From: Smallanthus sonchifolius
Taxonomy: Eukaryota > Streptophyta > Magnoliopsida > Asterales > Asteraceae
DNA: 64,000 nt
NCBI GenBank assembly: GCA_023525975.1
Contig: CM042021.1
Location: 109,475,501-109,539,500 of the forward strand
Direction: 5' to 3'
Shown: one piece after another, positions 11,201 to 21,540 of the stretch
Position numbering within the stretch: position 1 is the stretch's first letter
Layout: each line of letters opens with the position of its first letter
The notes under the pieces: model-generated
Databases searched by the model: none
Told to the model about the DNA's origin: nothing
What the model saw: the letters and a program-made list of their open reading frames with translations, nothing else
Made by a program: the position numbers and the translations under genes

Positions 11201-14200
11201 CATTTCCAAGAAAGAAATATTAGGTGCATTGCATACTGACATTCTACCAACTTGTTGTGCAGATTCCATGACCTGTATACAATTGGGCGACGGGTATTTT
11301 AAATCACAATCAAAATCAAATCAAGATGGAACAAATTACCAAATAGAAGGCCACATTTTCATAAAACACTTACTGATTCCAGCAATTGATCGACACTCAA
11401 GAGGTTGGACATTTCAAGTGCCATTTCTGAATTTCGATTGCTGGTATCATCATCAAGCGAAAAGAGTGGAGCAACCTAGAAATAATAAATAATTAATATG
11501 TGAAAAACCAAGTGAATTATAACTAAAAAGATGAAATTTTTGTGAACATTTACCTCATCTTTTGGGCGACCGTTATTTAGTAATATATCTACTGATCCAT
11601 AGCTCATTGGACACACATCATCCGGCACAAATCTGTGTCGCAACTCTTCCTCCATGCTTGTTATTTCAGACTGCACACATACAAGCTTGAAATTATTATG
11701 AGTTTTTAATCATGTATTTTTTAGAAGTATAAGAAAATTAAAAGACGGATTTACCCCTACGGCGGTTTCCAAGTGTTTCACAATTGCATCAGTCAATGAT
11801 TTTGCTGTCTGGTCTTGTGTATGTTTAATTTCATAAAGGGATTTAAGGGCAGTTTGATTGTCATCTTTAGAACAATAACCACTCTTAATTTGATCTGATC
11901 CAGATCCAACGGTCAACTTACAATCATCAACCAAACACAAATACGGATCAACCTGTCACCATATCGATACATAAGCTATATATGGTGTGAAGTTAAATAA
12001 TAAAGAAAAGGGAAAACTTCACACATTAGTAACCAAGTTTCCCAAGTGTTTCACTAAAGTCACTCTGAGTTTTTTTGTTCCTATAAAGTCACTCACCTTT
12101 CATTAGGTGTTCCAATCTTGTGAATTGTTTTTATAAATGTTAGTTTTTTTTTTAAATGAAGTGACCTAAACTGAACATATATGAATCCTAGTTACAATTT
12201 AGTGATTATTTTTTCTTTAAATTTGACTTATATTGAAAATTATGAAACTTGATTATTATTTAGGGAATTTTTTTTCCTTCATTATTACCTCTTAATTCGA
12301 GTTAATTTAAAGAAAATAATCACTAAATAGTAAATAGTATTAAAATAGATCACATACCATCTTATTAGCAAGTGCAGACTTAGCAAGTGCAACAAGAGGA
12401 ACAATTCCAAATGCTTTCCCTGAAATGATTATCATAGAGGTTGCTAGTGTATAAAGAGATCTTCGACGTGCTGGTGCAAGTGATCCTGCAAATACCATTA
12501 AAATAATATAAATAGCTTCCCAGTCAAGAAATCTCTTCTGAATTTATAATAATATAGTCTGTAAACCTACCTCCATCGCTAAGAGATATATTTAGCAAAG
12601 AAAATGCCAGCTGGTAGCTTCGAATTAAAGCTTCACGGCTGGAGTTCTGCACAAATTAGAGAAAAATAATATAATTACAACATAATTTCCCAAACTTTAC
12701 TATATTTCATCATTATGATTAAACAAGAAATTACCTTCCCACAAATTAGAGAAAAATAATAAAATTGCAATATAATTTCCAAAACTTTGCTATATTTTAT
12801 CATTTATGATAAAACAAGGAATTACCTTCCCACGAGAGAATAACAACACCAGACTGTAGGTGTGAGCAATTGCTTCATAATTATCAGGTCTGTTATCAGG
12901 GGAGATGGACTGTGCCCAAATTGAGGATAGGAGGATGGATATTTGCTGACTGCTGAGCCTAAGTGTAACATCCTCCTATAATTAAAAAAAAAAAAAGAAC
13001 ATAAATACAAAAAAAAATTTTAAAATTTCATATAATAAAATATGGAAGAACCTACATTATCATTCTTTCCAACTTGAGACACTGGAATTTTCATGCTATA
13101 TGTTCGGCTATAAGTTGACTTGATTCTGTTCATCATTCCACCATTATTGGTTTTCTGTTCCCCTTCATTATGAACTTTTTCTTTACCAAAATTACCCTTG
13201 TCTTTCTTCATCTTCTGAAAGAGTGCAGCTGAAGAAGAAAACGCAGAGACATTTCTGGATAGCGACCTTGGAATATTTTTTTGATCAAATGCCATGTCAG
13301 CACTTGGCTGAGGACAAACAGAAGATGGCACAAGAACCACAGAAAAAATACGGTGAGCTCCAATTCGAGTTTCATTGTCTTGATGAACCATAACAGGAAG
13401 CAACTGATGAAATAGTGCTTCAGGAAATGCCTAAACATAAACAAATAAGAAAAGAGAAATGATATTAAATTTCAGAATATCATATGAAGTTATAAAAGTC
13501 ATATGTTGTATTCTTGCCTTGTGGTTATATGCCATATGTGGCAATGAGGCTATAACTTGAGCAGTACGGAAAACAGCAGCAACCGTAGTTTGTGATATAA
13601 GTTTCATAGTAGATATGTTTTCCAACATGTCAGCCATGATATCAAAAATAGGACTAGCATCACCCACCTGGTAAAACAAAATTATTTAAAGAAACACTTA
13701 AGAGTAAATGAGTATTTTTTTTTTAAATTGAAAAAAAGTTGAAAAGGGAAACAAATAAAAAATCAGCCAGGGTGTAATTTTTCTGCATAAAACCTACTAA
13801 ATCATTCTAACTACATGCTACCTATACTATTATTAAAAATATATTTTTTATTATCATATGTGACACGCTAATTATTTATAAAGAAAGTAAAAAATTTGGA
13901 CAGAAAGAAATAAGAACACCTTTGAAGATAACTCCACAAGGCATTCATCAACAGCTTCTTGAAACTTTTGGTTCCATTCCATCACGTCGGCTCCAAGGTT
14001 TGCATCGGTTTGTGAATGGTGGATGCTTTTTCTTAAATGTCTAAGAATATCATTTATAGCACCCACTATTGAGACAGATGGTTTTATCTTTGTTTCTCGT
14101 GCGAGTGAGGTGGTAATTTCTAGAATGTCAAGCAGCATTTTAGCCCGCTTCAAGACATTTTTGTGATCAAGATGCTTGACTAATACAGCAAGCAGTAAAT

Positions 14201-17200
14201 GTGTATTTCCTCCTGAAAAATATGAAAGACAAATATCATTTTTTTCAATAACTGATACTACTAAAAATATAAAAACTAAAAGGGCTCCATGAACTATAAG
14301 TACCAGATTCATCTATTATGGTTTGCATGTCCTTGAGTACAGGGAATGCAACCCCGCGTGAAGAAGGCCATAAATTTTCATTATCAAAACAACGAAACAA
14401 TGATTCAAGAATTCGCCTCATGGTTGTAGCTTCTTTGGCCAACCTAGCCATGTTATGAAAGCACACACGAGACCAAAAGCAAGGGCTTTTAGCATCTTCT
14501 CTGCATATAAGAAAGAAAAAAAAGACTGATTTTCAACTGAAAGATTGGAATATTTATAATTTGGATTTGAATATTGGAATGGCTAATCTGATTATAAGTC
14601 AAAATGATCAGTTTGTGATGCTTAAATAAATATAAGTTTTAAGGATCAAATAATCAATTCTGAACAATTAGTGCCATACAAAGTTGCTACAAAACTGATT
14701 ATCCAAAAGGTAAAATAAATTACTTCTTTACCCTTCTTTTAAGCTAGTTTGAGAAACTCGTTCCCATTTCACAAACGTCCCCATTTCACGAAAATGTCCT
14801 TTCGGGACATTTTATCTGTTAATTCTTTAAATAATTAGTGTTTACCAAACTCTCAAATATATGACTATTTGATAATTACAACTTCAAACAACAGAAGCAC
14901 ATCGCCCATTTCATTATAGTTCATCATCTAGCTCTGATTATTCAATATCACATAATTATTTTCTCAATCGCATTGTTGTGGAAAGTTGAAATGTCAAAAT
15001 TTTTAAACCAAGGACTTACAGTGTAACAGTTACTTCACCCTTTTCATTAACAATTGCTCTCCATGATGGAACCTTCACCAAAGCATTTGCAGGTATATTC
15101 CTTTCATTTTTAAGCACTTGTACCCGCCGGTTCTGGTTTTGATTATAAGAGTCCTTTCCCAAAGCTCCATAATTTTCCAAAACTACCGAAACAATCTATG
15201 TAATATGGTTGAAGGAAATCATTAATACAGATTTAACTCATAGGCTTTATAAACTAATTACAAGGTCATTCTCTCACAGAAATAATTGTAAGAACTATGC
15301 TTACACTGTCAAACTCCGGCGATGTATAGGAATATTTGCCCATGTACCAAACCTACCAAAACAGCACATCAATAAACATAATAAATAAAGGAAAAAAAAT
15401 CTTTATCCTTTTTGTATAGTTAAGGAAAAGGGTAGATGAACCTTCAAATGGTTTTCTATTTTATAACTTTCTAGATTCATGTCAAGTAAATTATAACAGT
15501 CAGAGGTGGCAGTTTCAACCCATTTAGTCATTTACTTATGGATGGTCAAGTAGGTTATAGTTTATCTCAAATCAGTCAAATAAACGTAAAAGAAAAATAG
15601 CTAAAAAGAAACGGGTCAAGTAGGTCAAACATGTCAAAATCACCCGAAGTGTATTTTAATTCTCCTTCATTTAAAATTGAAGTTTAGTATTGTAATAATA
15701 TAGTTTTTAAAACATATTTATCGCATGAATTACTTATAAAATGTTAGAAAAATGGGTAAAAAAAGTGTTTGTGGGTCTACACAACCCACCCCGGTCCATT
15801 TCAACCAGCAATTAAAACTACCAATGTTGACCTGTCATACTTGCCATTTTGCCACCTCTAATAATAATCATCTTCTGACTAAGGTATATTTTGAGTTCAA
15901 ATACATCGATACTATATAATAAATAAAGGTTTTTTATGCCACGTGTCGCCTCCATATTCATTCTCACAATTTTTTTCCCGCCTCTCTCTTATTTAATGAC
16001 TTCCATCTTTTAATAATAATACATGTTTAAAAAAAATACCAAGTATACTAATAAAACACATTTATTTTAAATTATCACTAATTATAAGAAACTTTGAAAT
16101 TTAATTATGTAACTTTTTTTTTCAATCAAATATTAAAAGAAAGTTAAATTATATTAAATAGTAATTAACGTATTTTCGAAACCCAATTATATATTACTTT
16201 TTACATATTTTGAACTTGTTTTCTATCGTTAGTATTTGTAATATATTTTTACAACTATAAAATATATACATAAAGACTTAAAAAATTTATATATTGATAC
16301 TTTTCACCCTGTGTGTATACACGGGATCTAAACTAGTGATGTAATAAAGAATGGGATACCATAGAAGAAAGGGCTTGCAACCCAGCCGAACGAAGTAGCT
16401 CCACTCTCTCATCGCTACCAATTTCTTGAGATAATTGACAGAGTTTAGGGATGAAATGTTCCAAGTTAAACATGTAAGTCCCATCTTTCTGCAAAACACA
16501 AAAAAATTAAGGATTTAGAAGCTAAAAGTATAACTTATAAACAATGAAAAAACTAATAATAATAACCTAAAGCTCGATACCTGACTATTTACGAAGTCAA
16601 ATAGTGTTTGGCATCCTATAATTTGCATTTCATCTTGTCGTGTCTCGTCCAACAAAGTGTGCATGATATTTAGCAAACTACCAGCAAAAAGGGGCCTGAT
16701 CAGAAAACAAAACTATTATTCATATGCAAAAGGATATTATGTTTTGTGAATGCATGAAATAGTGGAAGAATACAGATGAACATAATACGAATGAACTCAC
16801 ATTTGATCCTTGCATGAAATCAATAGCTTCCTGTATATACACATGACAATTCTTGCACCTCGATAGTTCTTATTTCTTAATTCCTTGTAACAGCGTTGCT
16901 CAAGGGTGGCGGTGATCTGGATGTAAGATTGGAAGTTAATAAAGGGAGTCGAGGGAAATTATAGTACTTTCACACACATCTGATTAACATCAAATAGGAA
17001 CATGTTGGTTCTTATCTGATATAAATGGCATTTAGATGTTCCATACATATGTAGGTAAGCAAGTTATAAGTTATAACATGTTAGTAACTTCTTCATGAAA
17101 TTCTTTTTGCATCAGTGTGCTCCCACCAATGTTCCTTAACTTTTGGATGGTCAAAAGAAGTTATCCTGTGTGTCGGAATTGATTTTTTGCCAAAAACGAT

Positions 17201-18457
17201 TTGACTATGTTGAATGATCAGCATAAACCCACTTTAACTATTAGCATTAAAAGTGTATCACTTAGTAAATGACATTTACGGCGAAAACGAAATCATACCT
17301 TCGGTATCCGTAAAGGGTTTCTCGCAGCATATTCACAGAGTTTTCCGATCTTCCGATCGTTTGGTTCTTCATCCTTTTTTTAAAATCCAAACCAGAACAA
17401 GTAACATAAGCATAGAGATAATATATAAGATATATTACATGAAACGTGTTGTCAAAACATATCATGCTCACATAAAGAAAAAATACAATCGTTCTTATGA
17501 TGAGGTTATTCTCTCAGAGCTGAAAGATTATATTGTTAATAATCTTCCTGTGACGAGGTTATCCAAAATATTTAGTAGCATAAAGATTATGCTGTGGGAC
17601 TATGTTAAGAAGAAATGATATGTTATTGAATACAGTAGACACCGTTTAGTAATAACTTTTTTTTTTCACAGCTCCTAAATGGATATTAATATCTTCTATG
17701 CTAAAAGTAAGGTTTTGTCACAGTTTTTCACAGTGAAATGTTACATCTCTTCTAATAATTAGGATTCAAATAAATTCTAATTTACTGCACAACATAACCT
17801 CTAAGTATCACTGACGCATTTATCCCTTGCAAAGGTACAAAGACGGGTTCTTTTTTATGCATAACTTGAGTAACGTTAACTAGTAACCATAGTATTCAAA
17901 AGCGCAAAAGGTGCTTGCCTAGGCGCTCAGGCAAGGCGCAGCCATACTGCCTTGCATCCATCAAGGCGCTCAGGCGAGGATTCCGGACACAACTTGTCTG
18001 AAACATCTAAAACTAGTCTGAAACATCTAAAATTGGCCTGAAACGTCTAAAACTGGTCTGAAACATCAAAAAATGGCCTGGAACATGTCTAAACTAGCCT
18101 AAAACACGTCTAAAACCCCTAAAAATGGCATGTTTATACTTTGCACCTTGCTTAAAGAAACCCTCGCTTTTTACGCGCCTTGCGATAGGCTCACCCTTTG
18201 CGCCTTGAGCCTTTTTACACGCCTTCACAAACCATAATTTTGTGTCCCGTTTCAGTAATGTCAAAGCTGATAACACACAAAAAAATGCAGGAAACATAAA
18301 AGGAACTAACCGGTGAGGTAGGGTATATATCTGCAATCAGCTTCTTGTACCTCTTCACAGGCTGCCTAGACCTTGTCCTCAATCCAGGGCAGAAGCAACA
18401 CAGACTGCCACATGCTGGCACAACTTGCCTTGATATCACCCCAGAAACAACACTCAT
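8242..18457 (-). CDS. SRL2: EFR3 / SEMI-ROLLED LEAF 2-like armadillo-repeat protein, 19 coding exons
   Basis: Plant EFR3-family proteins (Arabidopsis EFOP, rice SRL2) are plasma-membrane anchors for the PI4-kinase alpha complex. Coding exons in transcript order: 18311-18457, 17299-17373, 16801-16916, 16581-16695, 16360-16488, 15305-15352, 15020-15195, 14304-14500, 13920-14212, 13518-13667, 13056-13430, 12826-12975, 12571-12646, 12358-12485, 11755-11952, 11554-11670, 11374-11475, 11063-11272, 8242-8370. They sum to 2931 bp (976 residues), close to the family's usual length, with phases agreeing throughout. The N-terminus (MSVVSGVISRQ, then a CxxxCCFC cluster and RSRQPVKRYKK) fits a palmitoylated, basic membrane anchor. 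Family signatures include CEYAARNPLRIPK, QRCYKELRN, CQTLFDFVN, TTMRRILESLF, KHLDHKNVLK, AFPEALFHQLL, GAHRIFSVVLVP and the C-terminal FRLPPASPYDNFLKA. A Ser/Lys-rich linker lies in exon 11. All introns are GT-AG except 13431-13517 (GC-AG). The weakest boundary is the donor of exon 18 (11061-11062), chosen because AAA|GTGTGAG keeps phase; CCG|GTACAT upstream is an alternative. It is probably functional. Confidence 0.93.
8567..8838. mobile_element. hAT-like MITE (TAGAGGTAGCAA ends)
   Basis: Left end TAGAGGTAGCAA pairs with the right end CTTGCCACCACTA. Flanks TATAATGC (8559-8566) and TATGATAC (8839-8846) match at 6 of 8 positions, a worn 8-bp duplication. 272 bp, no coding capacity. The outer TAG(A/T)GGT resembles the intact hAT element at 25383. 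Confidence 0.5.
9168..9857. mobile_element. Nested hAT-like element with perfect 8-bp duplication TACATATA
   Basis: TACATATA occurs at 9160-9167 and 9858-9865, directly bordering ends TAGGCCTAAC and GCCACCCCTA. The terminal inverted repeat itself is short and imperfect. The left part has GGGTTCGGGTCA motifs and the right part repeated TGACCC(A/G)TTGAC motifs. A very G-rich tract (about 9345-9590) lies in between. No transposase. Confidence 0.55.
9345..9590 (+). repeat. G-rich, GGC/GGT-repeat tract with quadruplex potential
   Basis: About 245 bp of almost uninterrupted G-runs and GGCGGC/GGTGGT repeats on the plus strand, including a run of ten or more G near 9377. In the pre-mRNA of the minus-strand gene this reads as C-rich. 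Frames crossing it give only Gly/Arg- or Pro-rich low-complexity translations and are not called as genes. Confidence 0.8.
10096..10290. mobile_element. Small insert flanked by 13-bp direct repeats ATATATATGATCA
   Basis: ATATATATGATCA lies at 10096-10108 and 10278-10290. Inside are GAGAACCACA (near 10120) and its inverse TGTGGTTCTC (near 10252), with a CT/CA microsatellite at the right end. It resembles a small TIR element inserted at a TA-rich site. Superfamily unknown. Confidence 0.4.
10347..10734. mobile_element. hAT-like MITE, GTTGTCAAGGCGC ends
   Basis: The ends CAAAGTTGTCAAGGCGC and GCGCCTTGACAACATAG are inverted with a perfect 13-bp core. AAACATAC (10339-10346) and AACCATAC (10735-10742) form a 7-of-8 target duplication, the hAT size. 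The interior is rich in AAGGCGC/GCGCCTT and in TCCGGYGACWTTTAGCC repeats, and has no open frame. Related copies lie at 22906 and, more worn, at 17888 and 20999. Confidence 0.65.
12651..12831 (-). repeat. Tandem duplication of an intron including its 5' splice site
   Basis: Two ~90-bp copies (12651-12740 and 12741-12831) share the order ACAAATTAGAGAAAAATAAT ... ATTACCTTCCC, with roughly a dozen differences. On the minus strand each ends in GGGAAG|GTAATT, so the donor of coding exon 12 (at 12826) is repeated 91 nt downstream (at 12735). Using the inner copy would add 91 nt and shift the frame. Confidence 0.85.
13431..13517 (-). other. GC-AG intron in the SRL2-like gene
   Basis: The exon ends CACAAG and the intron starts GCAAGA, with acceptor ATGTTTAG. 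Joining at this point gives MAYNHK|AFPEALFHQLL, the family sequence, in phase. The donor otherwise fits the strong AAG|GCAAG consensus used by the rare GC-AG class. No GT in the vicinity preserves the conserved junction. Confidence 0.85.
15501..15860. mobile_element. hAT-like MITE (AGAGGTGGCA ends) in an SRL2-like intron
   Basis: AGAGGTGGCA at the left is inverted as TGCCACCTCT at the right. Flanks ATAACAGT (15493-15500) and ATAATAAT (15861-15868) match at 6 of 8. 360 bp, AT-rich, non-coding, in the intron between coding exons 5 and 6. Confidence 0.55.
15906..16336 (+). mobile_element. Candidate non-autonomous Helitron in an SRL2-like intron
   Basis: The left end reads A|TCGATACTATATAATAAATA. 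The right end has a palindrome-containing stretch (CCCTGTGTGTATACACGGG) followed about 8 bp later by CTAG|T. These match the Helitron rules of 5' TC, 3' hairpin then CTRR, and insertion between A and T, with no inverted repeats. 431 bp, no Rep/helicase. Its 3' end lies only 22 bp from the donor of coding exon 5. Confidence 0.5.
17888..18236. mobile_element. Worn hAT-like MITE in the first intron of the SRL2-like gene
   Basis: The interior is built from AAGGCGC/GCGCCTT motifs and five or more repeats of CTGAAACATCTAAAAC, as in the copy at 10347. The ends (TATTCAAAAGCGC and GCGCC...CCTTCACA) are only loosely inverted. AACCATA at 17885-17891 and 18230-18236 may be the target duplication, which would shift the ends inward by a few bases. 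Confidence 0.5.
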
Positions 18458-18688
18458 TTTGGGTGTTTAAATTATAACAAAGACAATAATGTATACCAAT
18501 AAGGTCACAAACGACTTCCCGGCTTCTTCTAGAATCTTTGTTTCAGCTTCCTTCCCTTCTAAACCACGAATTACTCGCAATTCAAGAAGGGAAGACAAGC
18601 TATAAAACTAAAAGAGGGGTGCCTCTGCAAATGCCCCACCAGCCTGTAACAACACAAACAAAAGATCCAGATCACCAAATCAAAAAAA

Positions 18689-18721
<33 letters not shown>

Positions 18722-19010
18722 TTCAAGCATTTTATCAAACATGTGGTGTGCATGATTGTTCTTCATGATGAAAACAAAACCTAATCAAAAGGGTGATGGA
18801 ATCATGTAATCTAACATCAAAGATTTGTTTGTTCTTACCTTCGAGTCGACGCCTATACGGAGAGAGGCTGGAAGGCTGGCTAACCAATGTTGAAGAATTT
18901 CAACAATGTACCAAATCTCTAAAATCTGCTCCACCATTGTTCTTATGCGTCTCCCCCTCAAACCATCAACCATTCCCCTTTTCTCGCTCTCTCTCTCTTT
19001 CTATTTTTCA
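18458..19010 (-). promoter_or_regulatory. 5' UTR and leader intron of the SRL2-like gene, with upstream ORF
   Basis: Upstream of the ATG at 18457 no splice acceptor occurs until GTTACAG at 18644-18650, so exon 1 includes 18458-18643 as 5' UTR. A leader exon ends at 18839 with a strong donor (AAG|GTAAGAAC). If the transcript starts beyond 18973, it carries a 56-codon upstream ORF beginning there (MVDGLRGRR), crossing the splice and stopping in exon 1. CT-rich sequence near 18960-19010 is typical of a plant leader. No TATA box is obvious. Confidence 0.5.
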
Positions 19011-19040
19011 CCCAAAAAATTGAATTTTTGACGTGAATAT

Positions 19041-19450
19041 TGTTGGAGTAACTTACATGCATATTACGTTTGGGTAATATCCGTTGGAGTCTTTGAATAA
19101 AAGCTACAGAAAGTACAAGTCTGCATGAAGTATCAAGTCAAGCACATGAGTTTAATTTAGTCTTTGTTTCTTGTTTTGTTTACCGATTCCTTAGCAGCTA
19201 GTGGTTTCCTTTTATGTCGCTAAGTTAGTTTATTTCCGTTTTGTTTTCGTATGTATTTAAAGCCTTCATGGTTTCATTAATGATTATCAAGTATTTTGAG
19301 AGTTCTTTGATTACCATTGATATACACTCTATCAAATATATGATCATCTCGGCCAAATGATACACTAATTATTAATTGATGTTTATTATTAACATAGGGT
19401 ATTTGGAAACTAGGAGAGGGAAATATCAAATATTTAACTGTATTTCATAT
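19041..19450. other. Intergenic; possible fragment of a Copia-type LTR
   Basis: Begins TGTTGGAGTAAC and contains a stretch (TTTGTTTCTTGTTTTGTTTACC, then TTTGAGAGTTC) that resembles U5 sequence of Copia LTRs. No clear right end, primer site or duplication. Nothing coding. Confidence 0.25.
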
Positions 19451-19544
19451 CATCGCTCCCGGCCGTTAGATGTGTTGAACCGGTTGAGCAGTGGGCATGT
19501 GGCTGGTTCCGGTTCGGATTAGGACTCCGAATTAGCGGTCAAGT

Positions 19545-20726
19545 TATCGGAAATGGTGATCGAAGCAAGAATGAGACGTGAAACTCAGGTTACAGTCAAT
19601 CAATTTGGATTTATGTCGGGAGGTCGACTACGGAGGCGATACACTGTTGAGAAGGCTGATGGAAAAATATAGGGAGAGGAAGAAAGACTTGCATATGGTG
19701 TTTATTGACCTAGATAAGGCTTATGACAGTTTGCCCCATCGGGTGATTTGTGATGGTCTTGAGTGAAGAGGGATTCCTTAGAAGTATGTTGATTTAATTA
19801 TGGATATGTATGGTGGTTCTAGGACAAGTGTTCGGACACCTGTGGGGAATTGTGGAGGTGGGCTTACACCAAGGATCACATTGAGCCCGTTCCTTTTTGT
19901 AGTAGTCCTGGATGAATTTTTAAAGTCGATTCAGGAGGTCATCCCGTGGTGCATGTTTTTCACAGATGATATTGTGTTGGCGGCGAAAAAAAAGCAGGAC
20001 CTGAATGAGAGACTCAAAGAGTGGCGAACAGCCTTAAAGGGCAAAGGATTACGCATGAGTCGGTCTAAAACAGAGTACCTACATTGTAACTTCAGCGTGA
20101 TCATCAGTGAGGAGGACATACAACTGACTATTAGAGGCCAAAGTGTAGCGCAAACTACTAAGTTCAAATACCTAGGATTGTTCTTGCAGAGGGACGGAGA
20201 CATTGACTATGATGTAGCTCACCGCGTCCAGGCAGGTTGGCGCAAGTGGAGGGCAACCTCGGGCGTTCTATGTGACAAGAGATTCCTAGAGAGATTAAAC
20301 GGGAAATTATACAGAGTTGCAGTTCAACCTACTATGTTATACGAAACCGATTGCTGGCCAATCAAGAAGACTTAAGAGCGAAAGTTAGATGTAGAAGAGA
20401 TGAGGATGTTGAGGTGCATGTGTGGGCACACTATGTTGGACCGAATAAGGAATGACGTTTTTAGGGATAGATTAAGGGTGACACGCATTTCAGATAAGAT
20501 AAGGGAGGGGAGATTGAGATGGTTCAAACATATGCGGAGAAGACAGAAGACGACGCCTGTAAGGAGCGTGAAAACCCACGCAGTGGAGGGGAAGAGGAGC
20601 AAAGGCAGGCCAAATCTGACATGGGAGGAGAAGATTAAGTAAGATTTGTTAGACTTACATCTTTCCAAGGACATGATCAGTGATATGAGTTATTGGAGGC
20701 GTCGGATACAGGCTAGGGATTTCTAG
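19545..20726 (+). pseudogene. RTE-type LINE reverse transcriptase, 5'-truncated and frameshifted
   Basis: Pieces of one RT run in order across three frames: MVIEARMRRETQ and VNQFGFMSG (from ~19554), LLRRLMEKYRERK with VFIDLDKAYDSLPH (to ~19766), the catalytic box as FFTDDIVL (~19953-19980), TTKFKYLGLF, MLRCMCGHT with LRWFKHMRRR, and a C-terminus near WRRRIQARDF. The usual FADD/YADD box is altered to FTDD. Breaks occur near 19630, 19764 and 20374 and there is an in-frame stop at 20640. The 5' end of the RT and any endonuclease are missing. An RTE-like 3' tail (GACCCCACTG, ATTTACTGGGTATT) continues to about 21540. Confidence 0.8.
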
Positions 20727-20998
20727 ATGGATTTGGTATTAGTGTTTTTAGTCATAGGTGTTGGTGCTAGATACTTTATAGATTAGCTCATAGTCTTAGG
20801 CGCACATTTAGTTTTAAGTGTGCCTTTAGTCTTTATTGTGCCTTTAGACATAGCCACTTTAGTCATAGGGATTTTAATGTCATCCTACTCTTTTATCTTA
20901 TGCTACTAATTGTTTTTTGTTATGTTAACTGCTTTTCATGTGATGTTTCTGTTTTTTTAAGTCGGGGGTCAATCTGAGAGCAACCTCTTTGGCCCATG

Positions 20999-21431
20999 TT
21001 TAAAAAAGTGCGAGGCGAGGCGAAGCGTTTCGGTCCCAAAATCCGAGGCGCCACGCCTCAAGCGCGAGGCGAGGGCTTCACGTATGCGAGACGCTAAGCT
21101 AAAAAAAGTAATAAAAACTCCTTATTCCTTTCAGACTATGAGCTAATTTATAAAGTATCTAAAGACTAAAACTCCTCCTTTGAGTAATTTTCAAAAAAAA
21201 CAACTTAAAAAACTTATTTAAGTAAAGAGGAACTGCAATTGGAACTCAAATTCATAACAAAACAGTGAAAAAAAAACGTGAAAATACATGAAGCGGCGCC
21301 TCGCCTCGCGCTTCAAGCGCCTTGGAGCGCCTCAGAGCGCTTCATGTATCTCGGGCGCCTCACCCATTTGAGGCGCTTTGCCCAGCGCCTCGTGTTTAAG
21401 GCAGCGCCTCACGGCGCTTTTTTAAACACAG
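20999..21431. mobile_element. MITE inserted in the LINE 3' tail
   Basis: TTTAAAAAAGTGCGAGGCG at the left is mirrored by GGCGCTTTTTTAAA at the right. GGCCCATG (20991-20998) and GTCCCATG (21432-21439) are a 7-of-8 duplication. Removing the insert restores a continuous LINE tail. The interior is dominated by GAGGCG/CGCCTC motifs and palindromes, like the other MITEs of this group. Confidence 0.55.
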
Positions 21432-21540
21432 GTCCCATGTGATAGAGGTAAGTTTTGTCCTCATCTTACCCTTATCAGACCCCACTGTTGGAGACGAAAT
21501 GAGATTTACTGGGTATTTTGTTTATTTGATTTATTTTTTT

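Noticed and set aside
13811..13870. Second Helitron start (TATACTATTATTAAAAAT)
   Set aside because: The 5' motif is suggestive, but no matching 3' hairpin/CTRR end was found nearby.
17253..17618. 121-codon plus-strand ORF
   Set aside because: Overlaps antisense to coding exon 2 of the SRL2-like gene and intron sequence; no domain seen.
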